DNA of 64,000 nucleotides from Chitinophaga solisilvae (GCF_009928525.1 NZ_JAABOK010000010.1:211019-275018); one strand, 5' to 3'. Counted from the first letter of the stretch, positions 52,370 to 61,391 are shown. Numbers and translations are program-made. The notes: generated from the sequence alone by a model not told the origin.

Positions 52370-54142
52370 ATGCAAAACAAATTTCCCCTTTTCCTTTGTT
52401 GTCTGTTGATTTTACTGGGTTTCTCCTGCAGGAAGGAATCCTCGCCGCCCGATGATGCCGGCGCTTCCTTCACGTCTGTGCTGTCGCGCATCAGGGCGGC
52501 AGGCTTCAGTACGGAAGGCGTACAACGTATTGACAGTGGTTATCTCGTGGAGCGGGATATACTGCTGTATGAAAAAGACCTGGTAGTATTGCCGGAGAAT
52601 GTGATTTTACGTGTTGCTGAAACAGAGCAGTACAGTACGCGGGAGCTGGTGCGTAACCTGCCGCGCACGCTCAGGGTGCGTGCAGCCGGACTGCCGCAGC
52701 CGTATGTACAGGCTGTGCAGCAGGCGATAGCCAATTATAATGCGCTGGGCCTGGCGCTGACATTTACGTACGTAGCCTCCGGCACCGTGGATATTACGGT
52801 AAACGGCACCTGCATGGGCACCGGCCTTCGGGGTACCTCCGGGTTTCCGGCCAACGGTAATCCGTATCCGACCATCACACTGAATACCTGTTCCCCGGAA
52901 TTGAGTAACAACACGGATTTTATCCGGCATGTGATAGAGCATGAGATAGGCCACAGTATTGGCCTGCGGCATACAGACTGGTTCAGTAGCGTAAGCTGTG
53001 GCGGCGCTGCGGTGAATGAAGGCGCCGGAACAATCGGTGCGCTTCCTATTCCCGGTACTCCTTCCGGCTTCGATGAGGGCTCTTTCATGTTGAAGTGCTA
53101 TAGTCTGGGTGTGACCGGCGATCCCGGCGGCAGCTTCAATGCGAACGACCGGATTGCAATGGAAGGCCTGTATGCGCCGTTTCGGGAGACGCCTTGTAAT
53201 TCCTCGCCGGTGGCCATTTCCAGGGATGTCAATAACATGAGTGTGTTTGCAATAGGACCTTCCAGTAACCTGATACATAAGTCATGGAATAATACCGGTA
53301 AATGGGCGAGATGGCAAATCCTGGGGCCCATCAATTCACTGCCCGCTGCTGTTTCCAGGTCTGTAAATTTCATGGATGTTTTTGCAAAAGGAGCTTCCGG
53401 GAACCTGGTGCACCTTCCCTGGACAAGTGCCAGAGGATGGGGCAAATGGATAGACCTGCAGGGCAGCGTTGAGGGCGCCCCGGCGGCTGTTTCCAGAGCA
53501 CCTGGCGTGATTACGGTATTTGCCAGAAGCGCTGCCAACAGGCTGGTATCCAGAACATGGATCAACGGCAGCGGATGGCAGGCCTGGGAAGACCTGGGCG
53601 GTAATATCATTTCCGATCCGGCAGCGGTTTCCAGGGATGCTAACAACATATTTGTATTTGCGCAGACCGCCGGCAATACCCTGGCGCATATTTCCTGGTC
53701 TGCCGGTACCGGATGGTCTGCCTGGAGTAACCTGGGCGGCGCCATCGACGGCGTGCCTGCAGCAGATTCCAGGATACCGCAGGTAGTAAATGTTTTTGCA
53801 AAGAGTACTACCGGCACACTGACCACCATCAGCTGGTCAGAAAGCGGTGGCTGGTCCGCCTGGAGCGACCTGGGCGGAGTATTGTCTTCCGCTCCGGCAG
53901 CCGTTTCCAGAGATGCCGGCAACCTGCAGGTGTTTGCCGTTTCAGGTACGGCAATAGTGAGCTACAACTGGACAACCCCCGGCAGCTGGACACCGGGAAA
54001 CCTGGGCGGCCCTGTTAATAGCATGCCTGCTGTTACTTCCCGCAGCGCTGATTATGTAAATGTATTTGCAAGATCAGGAATGGAGGTACATATGATCTCC
54101 TGGACAAATGGCACCGGCTGGACAACCTGGGGCGGCATTTAA
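52370..54142 (+). CDS. HEIGH-type (M57) metalloprotease lipoprotein with seven-repeat propeller
   Basis: 590 residues. Lipobox ILLGFSC (C20). Protease domain about 60-275 with HEIGHSIGLRHTDW (zinc ligands near 190-200, Glu as base), as in dual-action HEIGH/M57 peptidases of Bacteroidota. From about residue 278 to the end come seven repeats of roughly 45 residues, each starting PAAVSR-type and containing VFA..SGN..HISW and GWSAWSDLGG, as in the PLL/DUF346 seven-bladed lectin propellers. The count of seven blades makes a closed propeller likely. Surface protein that may bind a sugar and cut peptides. A terminator follows directly. Confidence 0.85.
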   Translation: MQNKFPLFLCCLLILLGFSCRKESSPPDDAGASFTSVLSRIRAAGFSTEGVQRIDSGYLVERDILLYEKDLVVLPENVILRVAETEQYSTRELVRNLPRTLRVRAAGLPQPYVQAVQQAIANYNALGLALTFTYVASGTVDITVNGTCMGTGLRGTSGFPANGNPYPTITLNTCSPELSNNTDFIRHVIEHEIGHSIGLRHTDWFSSVSCGGAAVNEGAGTIGALPIPGTPSGFDEGSFMLKCYSLGVTGDPGGSFNANDRIAMEGLYAPFRETPCNSSPVAISRDVNNMSVFAIGPSSNLIHKSWNNTGKWARWQILGPINSLPAAVSRSVNFMDVFAKGASGNLVHLPWTSARGWGKWIDLQGSVEGAPAAVSRAPGVITVFARSAANRLVSRTWINGSGWQAWEDLGGNIISDPAAVSRDANNIFVFAQTAGNTLAHISWSAGTGWSAWSNLGGAIDGVPAADSRIPQVVNVFAKSTTGTLTTISWSESGGWSAWSDLGGVLSSAPAAVSRDAGNLQVFAVSGTAIVSYNWTTPGSWTPGNLGGPVNSMPAVTSRSADYVNVFARSGMEVHMISWTNGTGWTTWGGI

Positions 54143-54162
54143 ATACGGATGTGATATCGTTG

Positions 54163-54195
54163 AAAAGCGGTCATCATCACGATGACCGCTTTTTT
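54163..54195 (+). terminator. Intrinsic terminator after the HEIGH protease gene
   Basis: AAAAGCGGTCATC and GATGACCGCTTTTTT pair perfectly across the loop ATCAC, followed by T6. Confidence 0.9.
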
Positions 54196-54292
54196 AATGC
54201 TGCTATATGGTTTGTAACTCAGCAGAACGGCGGTTCTGCTGCGTAATCTGTTCTCCCGTAAAATCAATCTCTCAAAAAACAAGGAAAGAAAT

Positions 54293-54300
54293 TATATTTG
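54293..54300 (+). promoter_or_regulatory. -7 box (TATATTTG) of the KAP NTPase gene
   Basis: TATATTTG fits TAnnTTTG. It overlaps an in-frame TTG at 54298, which therefore cannot be the translation start; the ATG at 54355 is the first usable codon. Confidence 0.55.
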
Positions 54301-54354
54301 TCTGCAACCATTTATACGCAGATCAACCAAAACAATTTAGCCCCGGCATCCCTT

Positions 54355-57300
54355 ATGGCACTGGAAAAGATTATTGCTAAACATACTATCAGCATTACCC
54401 CTTCACCAAATGCAGCAGACATTGCTGTCGTTTCCGTCAACAATGAAGGCACGGCCGGACTCCTGAATGAACAGGTGCTGAACGCATATGGCTATACGAT
54501 AGATGACCTGCCCGGCAGCAAACAATTGATGTCCGGCTTTAGCGCTATCCCCGACACAAAAGGTAAACCGATTATTTTCGTAGTAACCCTCGACGGCAGA
54601 AAGAGAACGGAAATACTGCTGGAAGATAACCTGTTAAGGGCTTTAAGAGAGTACAGGGGCTGGCTTGCCGGGAGAAAAGTATGGCTGCCCCTGATGGGAA
54701 CAGGCGCGGGTGGGCTTACACCAGAGGAAAGCTATAACATTACTGTAAAAGTTATTAACAGGTTTCTAAGGGAAGTAATAACAGACTGCACTTTTATACT
54801 TTCGCTGCCTGATTCGAAGGAAGGCTGGCAGCTGGACCGCATACTGAAGCATGAATCCGGTGAGAAACAGGATAGCATAAAAGCATTTCTGCAAAAGATT
54901 TCCGGCAAATTTTACCTGGCAGGATCTGTCTGGGATGGCGGAGAGCAGGCAGACAGATTCTTTGATGAAGGCATCTGGGAAAAAGGATTTGATGATGACA
55001 GCTATGCAGCCATTATCAACCAGATCCGGCCTGGCGATATCATCATCATCAAATCTACCTTTGCCACCCGCAACGGCGATACTTTTCTCCGCGTGAAAGC
55101 ACTGGGAATAGTAACAGATAATGAACAGGACGGCGCAGCCGTTGACGTGGACTGGAGAATTACCGGACTCAGAACAGATATTTCCGGCCTCAGTTACTAC
55201 AGAGATACGATCTCCGCTGTCAGTGATGCCGACGTAGTCACCATTTTCAATCACCTTGACCCAATCCTCTGGCTTGAACTGCTGCAGGCGCCCGTTCCGG
55301 ACGTACCGCCGGCCCTGCCAAAGATAGCAGGACTTATCAGCGACAGCGAAAAGGGATTGGACTACCTGGGCATATCGCAGGATGTAACCGCATTCGCCAG
55401 GGTTATTGCTGCCAAAAGCTTTGAGCCACCACTGGCCATCGCCCTGTTCGGAGAGTGGGGCTCCGGTAAAAGTTTCTTCATCCGCAAGCTATGGGATAAA
55501 ATCGATGAACTGTCCCACCAATCCAACACGGATATGTATTGTAAAGGTGTGGTGCATATTCATTTCAATGCATGGTCCTATATGGATGCCAACCTGTGGG
55601 CCAGCTTCGTCTGCAGAATATTTGAAGGGCTGCAGGAATACATCCGGAATGAAAAAATATCCAGGCAGCGGATGGCTATTATCAAAAGGGAATTAAGCCA
55701 GCAGCTGAATGTCACCAAAGCAGGCCTTGAAGTATTACAGGATAAAAAGACCGCAGTAGAAGGGCAGATCAAGGAACTGGAAGAAAAAAGAAATGATGCC
55801 AGGCGACAGGTGGCCAGGCAACTGCTGGCCCTCAAGAGAAAAACTGCCTGGAAAATACTGCATAATACAGATCAGGAATTTAATGCCAGGAAAAGAATTA
55901 TAGAGACGCTGCAGTCCAATGAATCGCTGGTGAAAACAACAGAGGAACTGCATAAGATCATTCCTGATAAATACTGGGATAATCCGCAGCAGGCTTATGA
56001 ACAGGCACGATCTGCCGCCACTTTCCTGAAGGAATTTTTCCTGGGAAAAAATGTAGTACGGAACCTCATCTGGTTATTTTTTATACTGGCGGTGATTTTT
56101 ATGACCCCGCTGGCCCTGGAAGCCTTTGATATAGAAGTACGGGATTTATATTTCCCGGTTTCAAAAGAAGCCCTGTCAATGCTGGTTACACTTGGCTTTC
56201 TCTGGGGAAGGGCTGCGTCCATCTATCGTAAATTACAACCCCTTGTGGCATCTTTCTGGAAGATAAAAGAAAAGTATGAGGAAGCCAGAAGCGAAGCGCT
56301 GGCGAATCTGGAACAGGAAGAAAAAGTACTTACCCTGCAGATAGAAAAAGGGAAGGAAGAAATATTACTGCTGTCAGAACAGATTCGTAAAGCAGAAGTT
56401 ATCTCCATAGAACTGGATTACAGGATAAACAATGCGCTGGCTACAGAAACCCTGTATTCCTTTATAGAAGACAGATCCCAGAGCGAAGACTATAAAAAGC
56501 ACCTGGGTATCATCTCCACGATAAGAAAAGATTTTGAAATACTGAATGGTCTTTTCATAGACCATAAAAGTGAGGTGGTGAACCAGCAGCAGGCGCAAAA
56601 GTTCAGGGAATATTTCAAAAGGCCGGTGGAACGTATCATCCTGTACATCGATGACCTGGACCGCTGCGCGGAAGAGAACGTGGTGCAGGTACTGGAGGCC
56701 GTTAACCTGCTGATGGCTTTTCCGCTGTTTGTAGTGGTGGTAGGCGTAGATCCCCGCTGGATAAGGAATGCCCTGATCAAAAAGTATGCATTGCAGTTTG
56801 CCGGCAACCTGAACGGCCATGTACATGCCGGTATTGAGCCGATAGCGCCTGCCAATTACCTGGAGAAAATATTCCAGATACCTTTTCACCTGAAGGCAGC
56901 TCCGGTAAAAAGCGTGAAAGAGATGATCCGGCAGCTGGCCATCAAATCACTGCAACCTGAGGTGGCAGCAGAAGAAACGAACAGGAAAAATCCTGCATCA
57001 TCCGCGGCGGCAACAAAACCCAATGCTGTACCGGAAGATACCGGTGAAACACAGGGAAAATCCCGGACTGATAATGGTAATCACCAGGAAGAAACAAGCA
57101 ACACAATACCCGACGGTACTGCATTCCTTGAATTAACAGCAACCGAGGCCGCCATGATGGAAGATATGGGCGAAATCCTCGGCCCTAATCCCCGCGCCTT
57201 AAAACGCTTTGTAAATATCTTCAAGGTAATCAAGGCTCATGATGAATACACGCTGGACAAGTCGCTGACAGATGAAGACCAGCTGGCCATACTATTCATC

Positions 57301-57564
57301 CTGGCGCTCTCCATCGGTCGCTTCAAAAAGATCATGCCCGCCTTCGAAACCTTCATTCACGATGAAACGAATGCGGAATACCCCATCAACGCCTACATAT
57401 TACAACATTACTCCAACGAAGAAACCGAATTAAACAACTTAAAGCGCCACCTCCAGGAATTCACCTCCGGCAGCGGCAACTTCGAAAAACTCCGCCAGAT
57501 CAAAGGGCGGATGTTTAATAATCATTATTCGTTTATTAACAGGTTTACCTTTAAATGGGATTAA
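54355..57564 (+). CDS. KAP-family P-loop NTPase with macro-like and PUA/EVE-like sensor regions
   Basis: 1069 residues from ATG 54355. The N-terminus (about 1-165) ends in a macro-like block, VWLPLMGTGAGGLTPEESYNI near 110. A second region (about 187-280) reads GSVWDGGEQADRFFDEGIW, RPGDIIIIKSTFA and FLRVKALGIVTD, the pattern of PUA/EVE-like domains fused to McrB-type ATPases. Then the KAP NTPase: LFGEWGSGKSFFIRKLW (Walker A near 366), a coiled coil (about 440-530), two TM helices (about 569-589 and 605-622), a second coil, and IILYIDDLDRCAEENVVQVLEAV (Walker B near 763). KAP NTPases with TM insertions include phage-defence proteins (Tmn type). Its TAA starts repeat D. Confidence 0.85.
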   Translation: MALEKIIAKHTISITPSPNAADIAVVSVNNEGTAGLLNEQVLNAYGYTIDDLPGSKQLMSGFSAIPDTKGKPIIFVVTLDGRKRTEILLEDNLLRALREYRGWLAGRKVWLPLMGTGAGGLTPEESYNITVKVINRFLREVITDCTFILSLPDSKEGWQLDRILKHESGEKQDSIKAFLQKISGKFYLAGSVWDGGEQADRFFDEGIWEKGFDDDSYAAIINQIRPGDIIIIKSTFATRNGDTFLRVKALGIVTDNEQDGAAVDVDWRITGLRTDISGLSYYRDTISAVSDADVVTIFNHLDPILWLELLQAPVPDVPPALPKIAGLISDSEKGLDYLGISQDVTAFARVIAAKSFEPPLAIALFGEWGSGKSFFIRKLWDKIDELSHQSNTDMYCKGVVHIHFNAWSYMDANLWASFVCRIFEGLQEYIRNEKISRQRMAIIKRELSQQLNVTKAGLEVLQDKKTAVEGQIKELEEKRNDARRQVARQLLALKRKTAWKILHNTDQEFNARKRIIETLQSNESLVKTTEELHKIIPDKYWDNPQQAYEQARSAATFLKEFFLGKNVVRNLIWLFFILAVIFMTPLALEAFDIEVRDLYFPVSKEALSMLVTLGFLWGRAASIYRKLQPLVASFWKIKEKYEEARSEALANLEQEEKVLTLQIEKGKEEILLLSEQIRKAEVISIELDYRINNALATETLYSFIEDRSQSEDYKKHLGIISTIRKDFEILNGLFIDHKSEVVNQQQAQKFREYFKRPVERIILYIDDLDRCAEENVVQVLEAVNLLMAFPLFVVVVGVDPRWIRNALIKKYALQFAGNLNGHVHAGIEPIAPANYLEKIFQIPFHLKAAPVKSVKEMIRQLAIKSLQPEVAAEETNRKNPASSAAATKPNAVPEDTGETQGKSRTDNGNHQEETSNTIPDGTAFLELTATEAAMMEDMGEILGPNPRALKRFVNIFKVIKAHDEYTLDKSLTDEDQLAILFILALSIGRFKKIMPAFETFIHDETNAEYPINAYILQHYSNEETELNNLKRHLQEFTSGSGNFEKLRQIKGRMFNNHYSFINRFTFKWD

Positions 57565-57857
57565 TTACGAATTACGAATCATTGGCGTCCGGGAAACCTT
57601 CTGAAATCCAGTCTGGTATTGGTTTTTTGAGGCTCCAAGCCCCCGACTAATCAGAAGCGGCTAAAATTCAATATCATTAACGTTTTTCGCAGATTACATA
57701 GATTTTTACCGGACACCAATGATTACGAATTGCGAATTACGAATGTAGAAGCGAAGATTAAACCGAAGATTTAAGGAGGTAACTATCAAACATCTCCTTA
57801 AATCTTCGGTTTAATCTTCGCTTCTACATTCGTAATTCGCAATTCGTAATTCGCAAT
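57562..57857. repeat. Inverted repeat D, 57-base perfect arms, interrupted by an insertion
   Basis: Arms 57722-57778 and 57794-57850 match perfectly (57 bases, loop 15 bases). A further stretch of the left arm (57562-57579, TAATTACGAATTACGAAT) is cut off by the 142-base insertion at 57580-57721. The right arm continues by a few bases to within 5 bases of the PqqB-like stop; the left begins on the TAA of the KAP gene. Confidence 0.88.
57580..57721. mobile_element. Small non-coding element with 13-base terminal inverted repeats (MITE-like)
   Basis: 142 bases bounded by CATTGGCGTCCGG and CCGGACACCAATG, inverted repeats with one mismatch. No open frame inside. It sits inside the left arm of repeat D, which it splits. 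The GTCCGGG-AAA end also occurs at 63778, so they may derive from one IS family. Confidence 0.65.
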
Positions 57858-57861
57858 TAAT

Positions 57862-58788
57862 TCAAATCCTCACCCTTTCTCCCAGCCTCGCCACCTTAAA
57901 CCCTTTCCCCAGCACTTCCTTCGTTTGCGGGCTGCCGGCATCCAGTAATGGATTGGTATGGTTCAGGTGAATGAAATATATTTTGTTTTTATCTGCTGTC
58001 GAGAGATGTTCAAACAAAGCCATACTCTCTGTAACAAACGGATGTGGTATTTCAGAGATGGGGCGGTTGTTGATTTCTGCGCCATCGAAGAAGGTGGCGT
58101 CAATGAAGGCATAGTCTACCTGGCGGATGAGGGTAGTGATGTCCGTTTGCCACCTGGACCATTTATCTATATCAGGAATGAAGAGCAGTTTTTTATGCGG
58201 GCCGGTTATGATGAAACCGGCGGTTTCTGAAAATTCATCGCGGTGGGGTACCTGTAGGGCGGTGACGGTTATGTCGGAAGACAAGATAACCATAGAATCG
58301 GTATGAATGGTACGGAGACTGATATTCTGCAGTGACACCAGCTGGCTCCAGGGGCCGTTTTGTGTCAGAAAGGAGTGCATGCGGGGCATGACATATACCG
58401 GCACCTGTTGCGCATTCATGGCTTCCCGGCCCAGGTACATCAGGCCGGCGTAATGACCGATATGCGCATGGGTGAGGAAGATGCCGTCCGGCGTTTCCCG
58501 GTTACTGAAGGCAGCGTGCTGCCGCAGCAGCTTCATCTGCCGGGGAAGATCGGGTGTAGCATCGAATATCCAGCTGCGTTGATGTTCCGGGTCAATCAGG
58601 CCCAGCGAAGCTATCATCCGGGAAGGGTCGGGATGGCGGAATAAATGCCGGCAACATGCTTTGGTGCAGCCAATATGCGGAGAACCGCCATCCTGTACAT
58701 TGCCCAGGACCACTACATATGGGCTGCCCTGTCCGCTGGAGAGGAGAGGCAGCAGGGTGCATAATACTATTGCTATCGCAGCTTTCAT
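57862..58788 (-). CDS. PqqB-like metallo-beta-lactamase-fold hydrolase (exported)
   Basis: 308 residues. Signal peptide (IAIVLCTLLPLLSSGQ, 4-19). The sequence then follows PqqB: VLGNVQDGGSPHIGCTKACC (near 28-47), WIFDATPD near 72, and THAHIGHYAGLMYLGREAMN near 105 with the His blocks of the beta-lactamase fold; HLNHTNPLLD is near the end. PqqB is needed for PQQ synthesis in other bacteria, where it is cytoplasmic. Here no other pqq genes are visible and the protein is exported, so another hydrolase role is likely. Confidence 0.82.
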   Translation of the reverse strand: MKAAIAIVLCTLLPLLSSGQGSPYVVVLGNVQDGGSPHIGCTKACCRHLFRHPDPSRMIASLGLIDPEHQRSWIFDATPDLPRQMKLLRQHAAFSNRETPDGIFLTHAHIGHYAGLMYLGREAMNAQQVPVYVMPRMHSFLTQNGPWSQLVSLQNISLRTIHTDSMVILSSDITVTALQVPHRDEFSETAGFIITGPHKKLLFIPDIDKWSRWQTDITTLIRQVDYAFIDATFFDGAEINNRPISEIPHPFVTESMALFEHLSTADKNKIYFIHLNHTNPLLDAGSPQTKEVLGKGFKVARLGERVRI

Positions 58789-58827
58789 ACCTGTCTGGTT
58801 ATGCAGCGAAGCTAGGGTATCTGCAGG

Positions 58828-59253
58828 TTAAACAGAAACACTTTCTGTATACTGTCTGAAGGTATTCAGCACGCCGGCGCAGAAATCACGCTGCAGGTCC
58901 GGGGAAGGGGCAGGAGCCGGATCAAAGGTCTCTGAAATCCTTACGCCTTCCGGGACTACGGCAAAGAGGATGGTGGACTTTCTGCCGTCGTGGAGCGTGT
59001 AACTGATTTTTTCCATCGGGAGCACTTCATCGTAAATGCCTTTAAAGTCAAATCCCTTACTGTCTCTGGTTTCCATCACATAGAGGAAGCTGCCGCCGGG
59101 GCGTACATCATTTTCCACGCGGGAGGTAAACCAGTCGTCTGATGGATTGTTCCAGCGCATAATGTGTTCGGGCGCTGTCCAGCAGGCCCATACTTTTTCA
59201 ATGGGAGCCTGTATGAAGGTGGTGACGGTGATGGGTGATACGGTATGTTGCAT
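58828..59253 (-). CDS. AHSA1/SRPBCC-family protein
   Basis: 141 residues. ITVTTFIQAPIEKVWACWTAPEHIMRWN is the Aha1-type SRPBCC start, then RPGGSFLYVMETRD and MEKISYTLHDGRK. It is a small START-like ligand-binding fold without catalytic residues. Ligand unknown. Followed by a 40-base gap to the PqqB-like gene on the same strand. Confidence 0.85.
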   Translation of the reverse strand: MQHTVSPITVTTFIQAPIEKVWACWTAPEHIMRWNNPSDDWFTSRVENDVRPGGSFLYVMETRDSKGFDFKGIYDEVLPMEKISYTLHDGRKSTILFAVVPEGVRISETFDPAPAPSPDLQRDFCAGVLNTFRQYTESVSV

Positions 59254-59332
59254 AACTCAAAAATACCGGTATAGCCGCACAGATAAGAGGGGGTATCCTG
59301 ACAAAAAAAGGGAATTTTGCGTCCGCTTTTCT

Positions 59333-59361
59333 CCAGCCGTGATGTGCATCACCACGGCTGG
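59333..59361. terminator. Hairpin downstream of the acyltransferase gene
   Basis: CCAGCCGTG (59333-59341) pairs with CACGGCTGG (59353-59361) around a loop that is itself nearly palindromic (GTGATG/CATCAC). No T run follows, so termination is uncertain. It separates the acyltransferase and AHSA1 genes. Confidence 0.45.
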
Positions 59362-59369
59362 AAAGGCTG

Positions 59370-60521
59370 CTAGCTTACGAAGCGGCGTGTTATGCGGGAG
59401 GCGCTCATGATGCGTGCAATCAGGTAGCTGACCAGTACGGAGAAGCCTGCTATTGCCAGCAGCCGTACAATAACGGGCAGGGTTTCCATGCTCCCGAAAA
59501 TATCATAACCTATCTGCACAAAAACAAAATGACACAGGTAAATGCCGAAAGTCAGCGATGCCAGCCGCGACAGCACCGGTGAGGCCGGGATGTTCATCCG
59601 CTGTACCAGTACAAAAACAGGAAAGGTCATCATAAATACGTTGATCCCTGCAAAATACCAGACGATCTCCAGGTTGGCATAGTTGGCCGGGAAATAACGT
59701 TGCGTCAGCACAAAGCCCAGCGAGGTAATCAGGTAACCTGCTGTAAACATGGGAATGCAGATGGCTAACATCCTGCGGCGGCTCCAGGTGAGCGGATATT
59801 TCACCAGGTAATAAGCCAGCACCAGGTAACCGATGAAGCCTGAAAAATAATAGAAGGTGCCGTAGCTATTCCAGTCGCAGATCCCCAGCAGACCCATATT
59901 GCCATAGTTGCCTTTATAGCCCAGCAGCGGCGCTGCCATTTTGATGTAAGGCAATACCAGCGTGATACCCCAGATATAGAGGAAAAGCCGGATGTCCTGC
60001 CTGCCGGCAGTGTTGAGCCAGGCGCTGATGACCGGCATAATCAGGTAAAGCCCGATAAGCATATAGAGGTACCATAATGGAATGGTATCGAAATTAAAGT
60101 TGAAGATAAACGTATATAGTTTTTGCAGAGATGTCTGCAGCGTATGATCTCCGGGTAGCAGTGACGGGTTGCCGGAAGCCGGGTTAATATAATTCAGGTA
60201 GATGAAAAACAGGACCGGCAGCATCATAGACCAGAAGGCCAGCGGGATAACGATGCGGCCTATACGTTTCCGGTAGAAATCAGCCATGCTGGTCTGCACC
60301 GGTAACAGTAACACGCCGGTCATCATCGCAAACAGCGGTACACAGGGCCTTACCAGGCTGCCGGTGAATGCGCCGGAAAGAAAAGATAGGCGGTCGGCGT
60401 CAAACTGTGCTACAAAAGGATCGCAGCAGTGGGAGAGAATAACCAGCAGGCAGGCAATAATACGCAGGAGGTCCACCCATCCAATGTTCACTTTCATTTT
60501 TTGTTCCATACTACTATTCAT
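59370..60521 (-). CDS. Acyltransferase family 3 membrane protein
   Basis: 383 residues with ten predicted TM segments. The N-terminal motif WVDLLRIIACLLVILSHCCDPF contains the family Arg and active His (near 32). The rest alternates hydrophobic helices with short loops, among them GVLLLPVQ and PLWYLYMLIGLYLIMP. Such enzymes O-acetylate or O-succinylate surface polysaccharides or glycolipids. No sugar-synthesis genes surround it, so its substrate is open. Start at the ATG (60521) is 20 bases from repeat E. Confidence 0.9.
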   Translation of the reverse strand: MNSSMEQKMKVNIGWVDLLRIIACLLVILSHCCDPFVAQFDADRLSFLSGAFTGSLVRPCVPLFAMMTGVLLLPVQTSMADFYRKRIGRIVIPLAFWSMMLPVLFFIYLNYINPASGNPSLLPGDHTLQTSLQKLYTFIFNFNFDTIPLWYLYMLIGLYLIMPVISAWLNTAGRQDIRLFLYIWGITLVLPYIKMAAPLLGYKGNYGNMGLLGICDWNSYGTFYYFSGFIGYLVLAYYLVKYPLTWSRRRMLAICIPMFTAGYLITSLGFVLTQRYFPANYANLEIVWYFAGINVFMMTFPVFVLVQRMNIPASPVLSRLASLTFGIYLCHFVFVQIGYDIFGSMETLPVIVRLLAIAGFSVLVSYLIARIMSASRITRRFVS

Positions 60522-60540
60522 AGGCTGGTAAAATACTCAG

Positions 60541-60650
60541 AATATTTTGGGATTTACGGATTTTGGAATTTTGAAATTTATAAATGCAGCGAAGATCTCC
60601 GCTGCATTTAAATTCCAAAATCCGTAAATTCCAAAATTCCAAAATATTTA
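60541..60650. repeat. Inverted repeat E, variant spelling
   Basis: Arms from about 60541 and ending 60650 are made of ATTTTGGAAT and ATTTACGGATTTTGGAAT units instead of ATTACGAAT. The centre is AAATGCAGCG/CGCTGCATTT (60582-60591 with 60600-60609) around AAGATCTC, giving the GCGAAGAT core of the other copies. The right arm starts on the stop codon (TAA, minus strand) of the lipoprotein gene. Confidence 0.85.
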
Positions 60651-61277
60651 CGGGTTGTAGCTCATACCGCTATGCATGGAAAGCCTGGCGCTGCTGCTGT
60701 CCTGCGGAGCATATACCCACATGCCGCGGCATTTATTCCCGGGGTCAAATTCAAAGCTGATGCCCTGGGAAAGGTCTTCGTATACCTGGAGGCTTATGTG
60801 GCCCTTGTTGTATTTGCCGGTTTTCTTCAGGTTAAATTGCTGTTGTATCTGTTCCAGTGTTGAACCGGCGCCTATTCCGGTTGTTGTTTTAAAGGCGGGT
60901 GATGACACATAGACCGTTTTTACATGGGTAATGGCTTCATCCTTTCCGCCCATGTTACGCTGCGAATAGATGCTGGTCTGATATACGCCTCCCGGATGCT
61001 TGGAGTACCAGGCGTTGAAATAGGTGCCCATGGCGGCATCGGACATATCCGGTTTTCCCAGTGTTTTCAGCAGGGAGTCTGCATTGGCCTGTATAACGGT
61101 CATGCCTATGCGTTTTCCGGGGATGATTTCATAGGCTGGATCAGGGGGCGCGGCTACTTGGTTTTGTGCTGTGGCGGCTGGTACGGTATCTGCAGTTGCC
61201 GCCTGCTGCCTGGAGGCCGGTTGCTGGCAGGCCAGTGTGGCTGTCAGCATAAACAGGGCCGTTAAGTATCTATACAT
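60648..61277 (-). CDS. Lipoprotein of unknown function
   Basis: 209 residues. Lipobox LTATLAC (C17) followed by an Ala/Gln/Pro-rich spacer. The mature part has an IPGKRIGMTVIQANADSLLKTLGKPDMSDAAMG start and a second half-repeat (TTGIGAGSTLEQIQQQFNL), the pattern of a bacterial SH3- or BamE-like small beta domain (two IGxSxxxIxxxxG blocks). Function unknown. It stands alone between the repeat and the divergent mqo gene. Confidence 0.7.
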   Translation of the reverse strand: MYRYLTALFMLTATLACQQPASRQQAATADTVPAATAQNQVAAPPDPAYEIIPGKRIGMTVIQANADSLLKTLGKPDMSDAAMGTYFNAWYSKHPGGVYQTSIYSQRNMGGKDEAITHVKTVYVSSPAFKTTTGIGAGSTLEQIQQQFNLKKTGKYNKGHISLQVYEDLSQGISFEFDPGNKCRGMWVYAPQDSSSARLSMHSGMSYNP

Positions 61278-61391
61278 ATATTTTTTTTATGGTGATGTTT
61301 TTGCAACTCAATAAATATACCATTTTCCGGTGCTGAACAATTCGGGAGGTCCCGCGGTAATATAGTTGTCATATTCAAAATCAGGATTTAT

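Noticed and set aside
54298..54354. TTG start adding 19 residues to the KAP NTPase
   Set aside because: The TTG overlaps the -7 box TATATTTG, so it would lie before the transcript starts. It cannot be fully excluded if another promoter exists.
5612..57564. A single defence island linking the helicase, DUF4407 module and KAP NTPase
   Set aside because: The loci are 20-50 kb apart with core metabolic genes between them; no integrase, tRNA boundary or shared repeats define an island.
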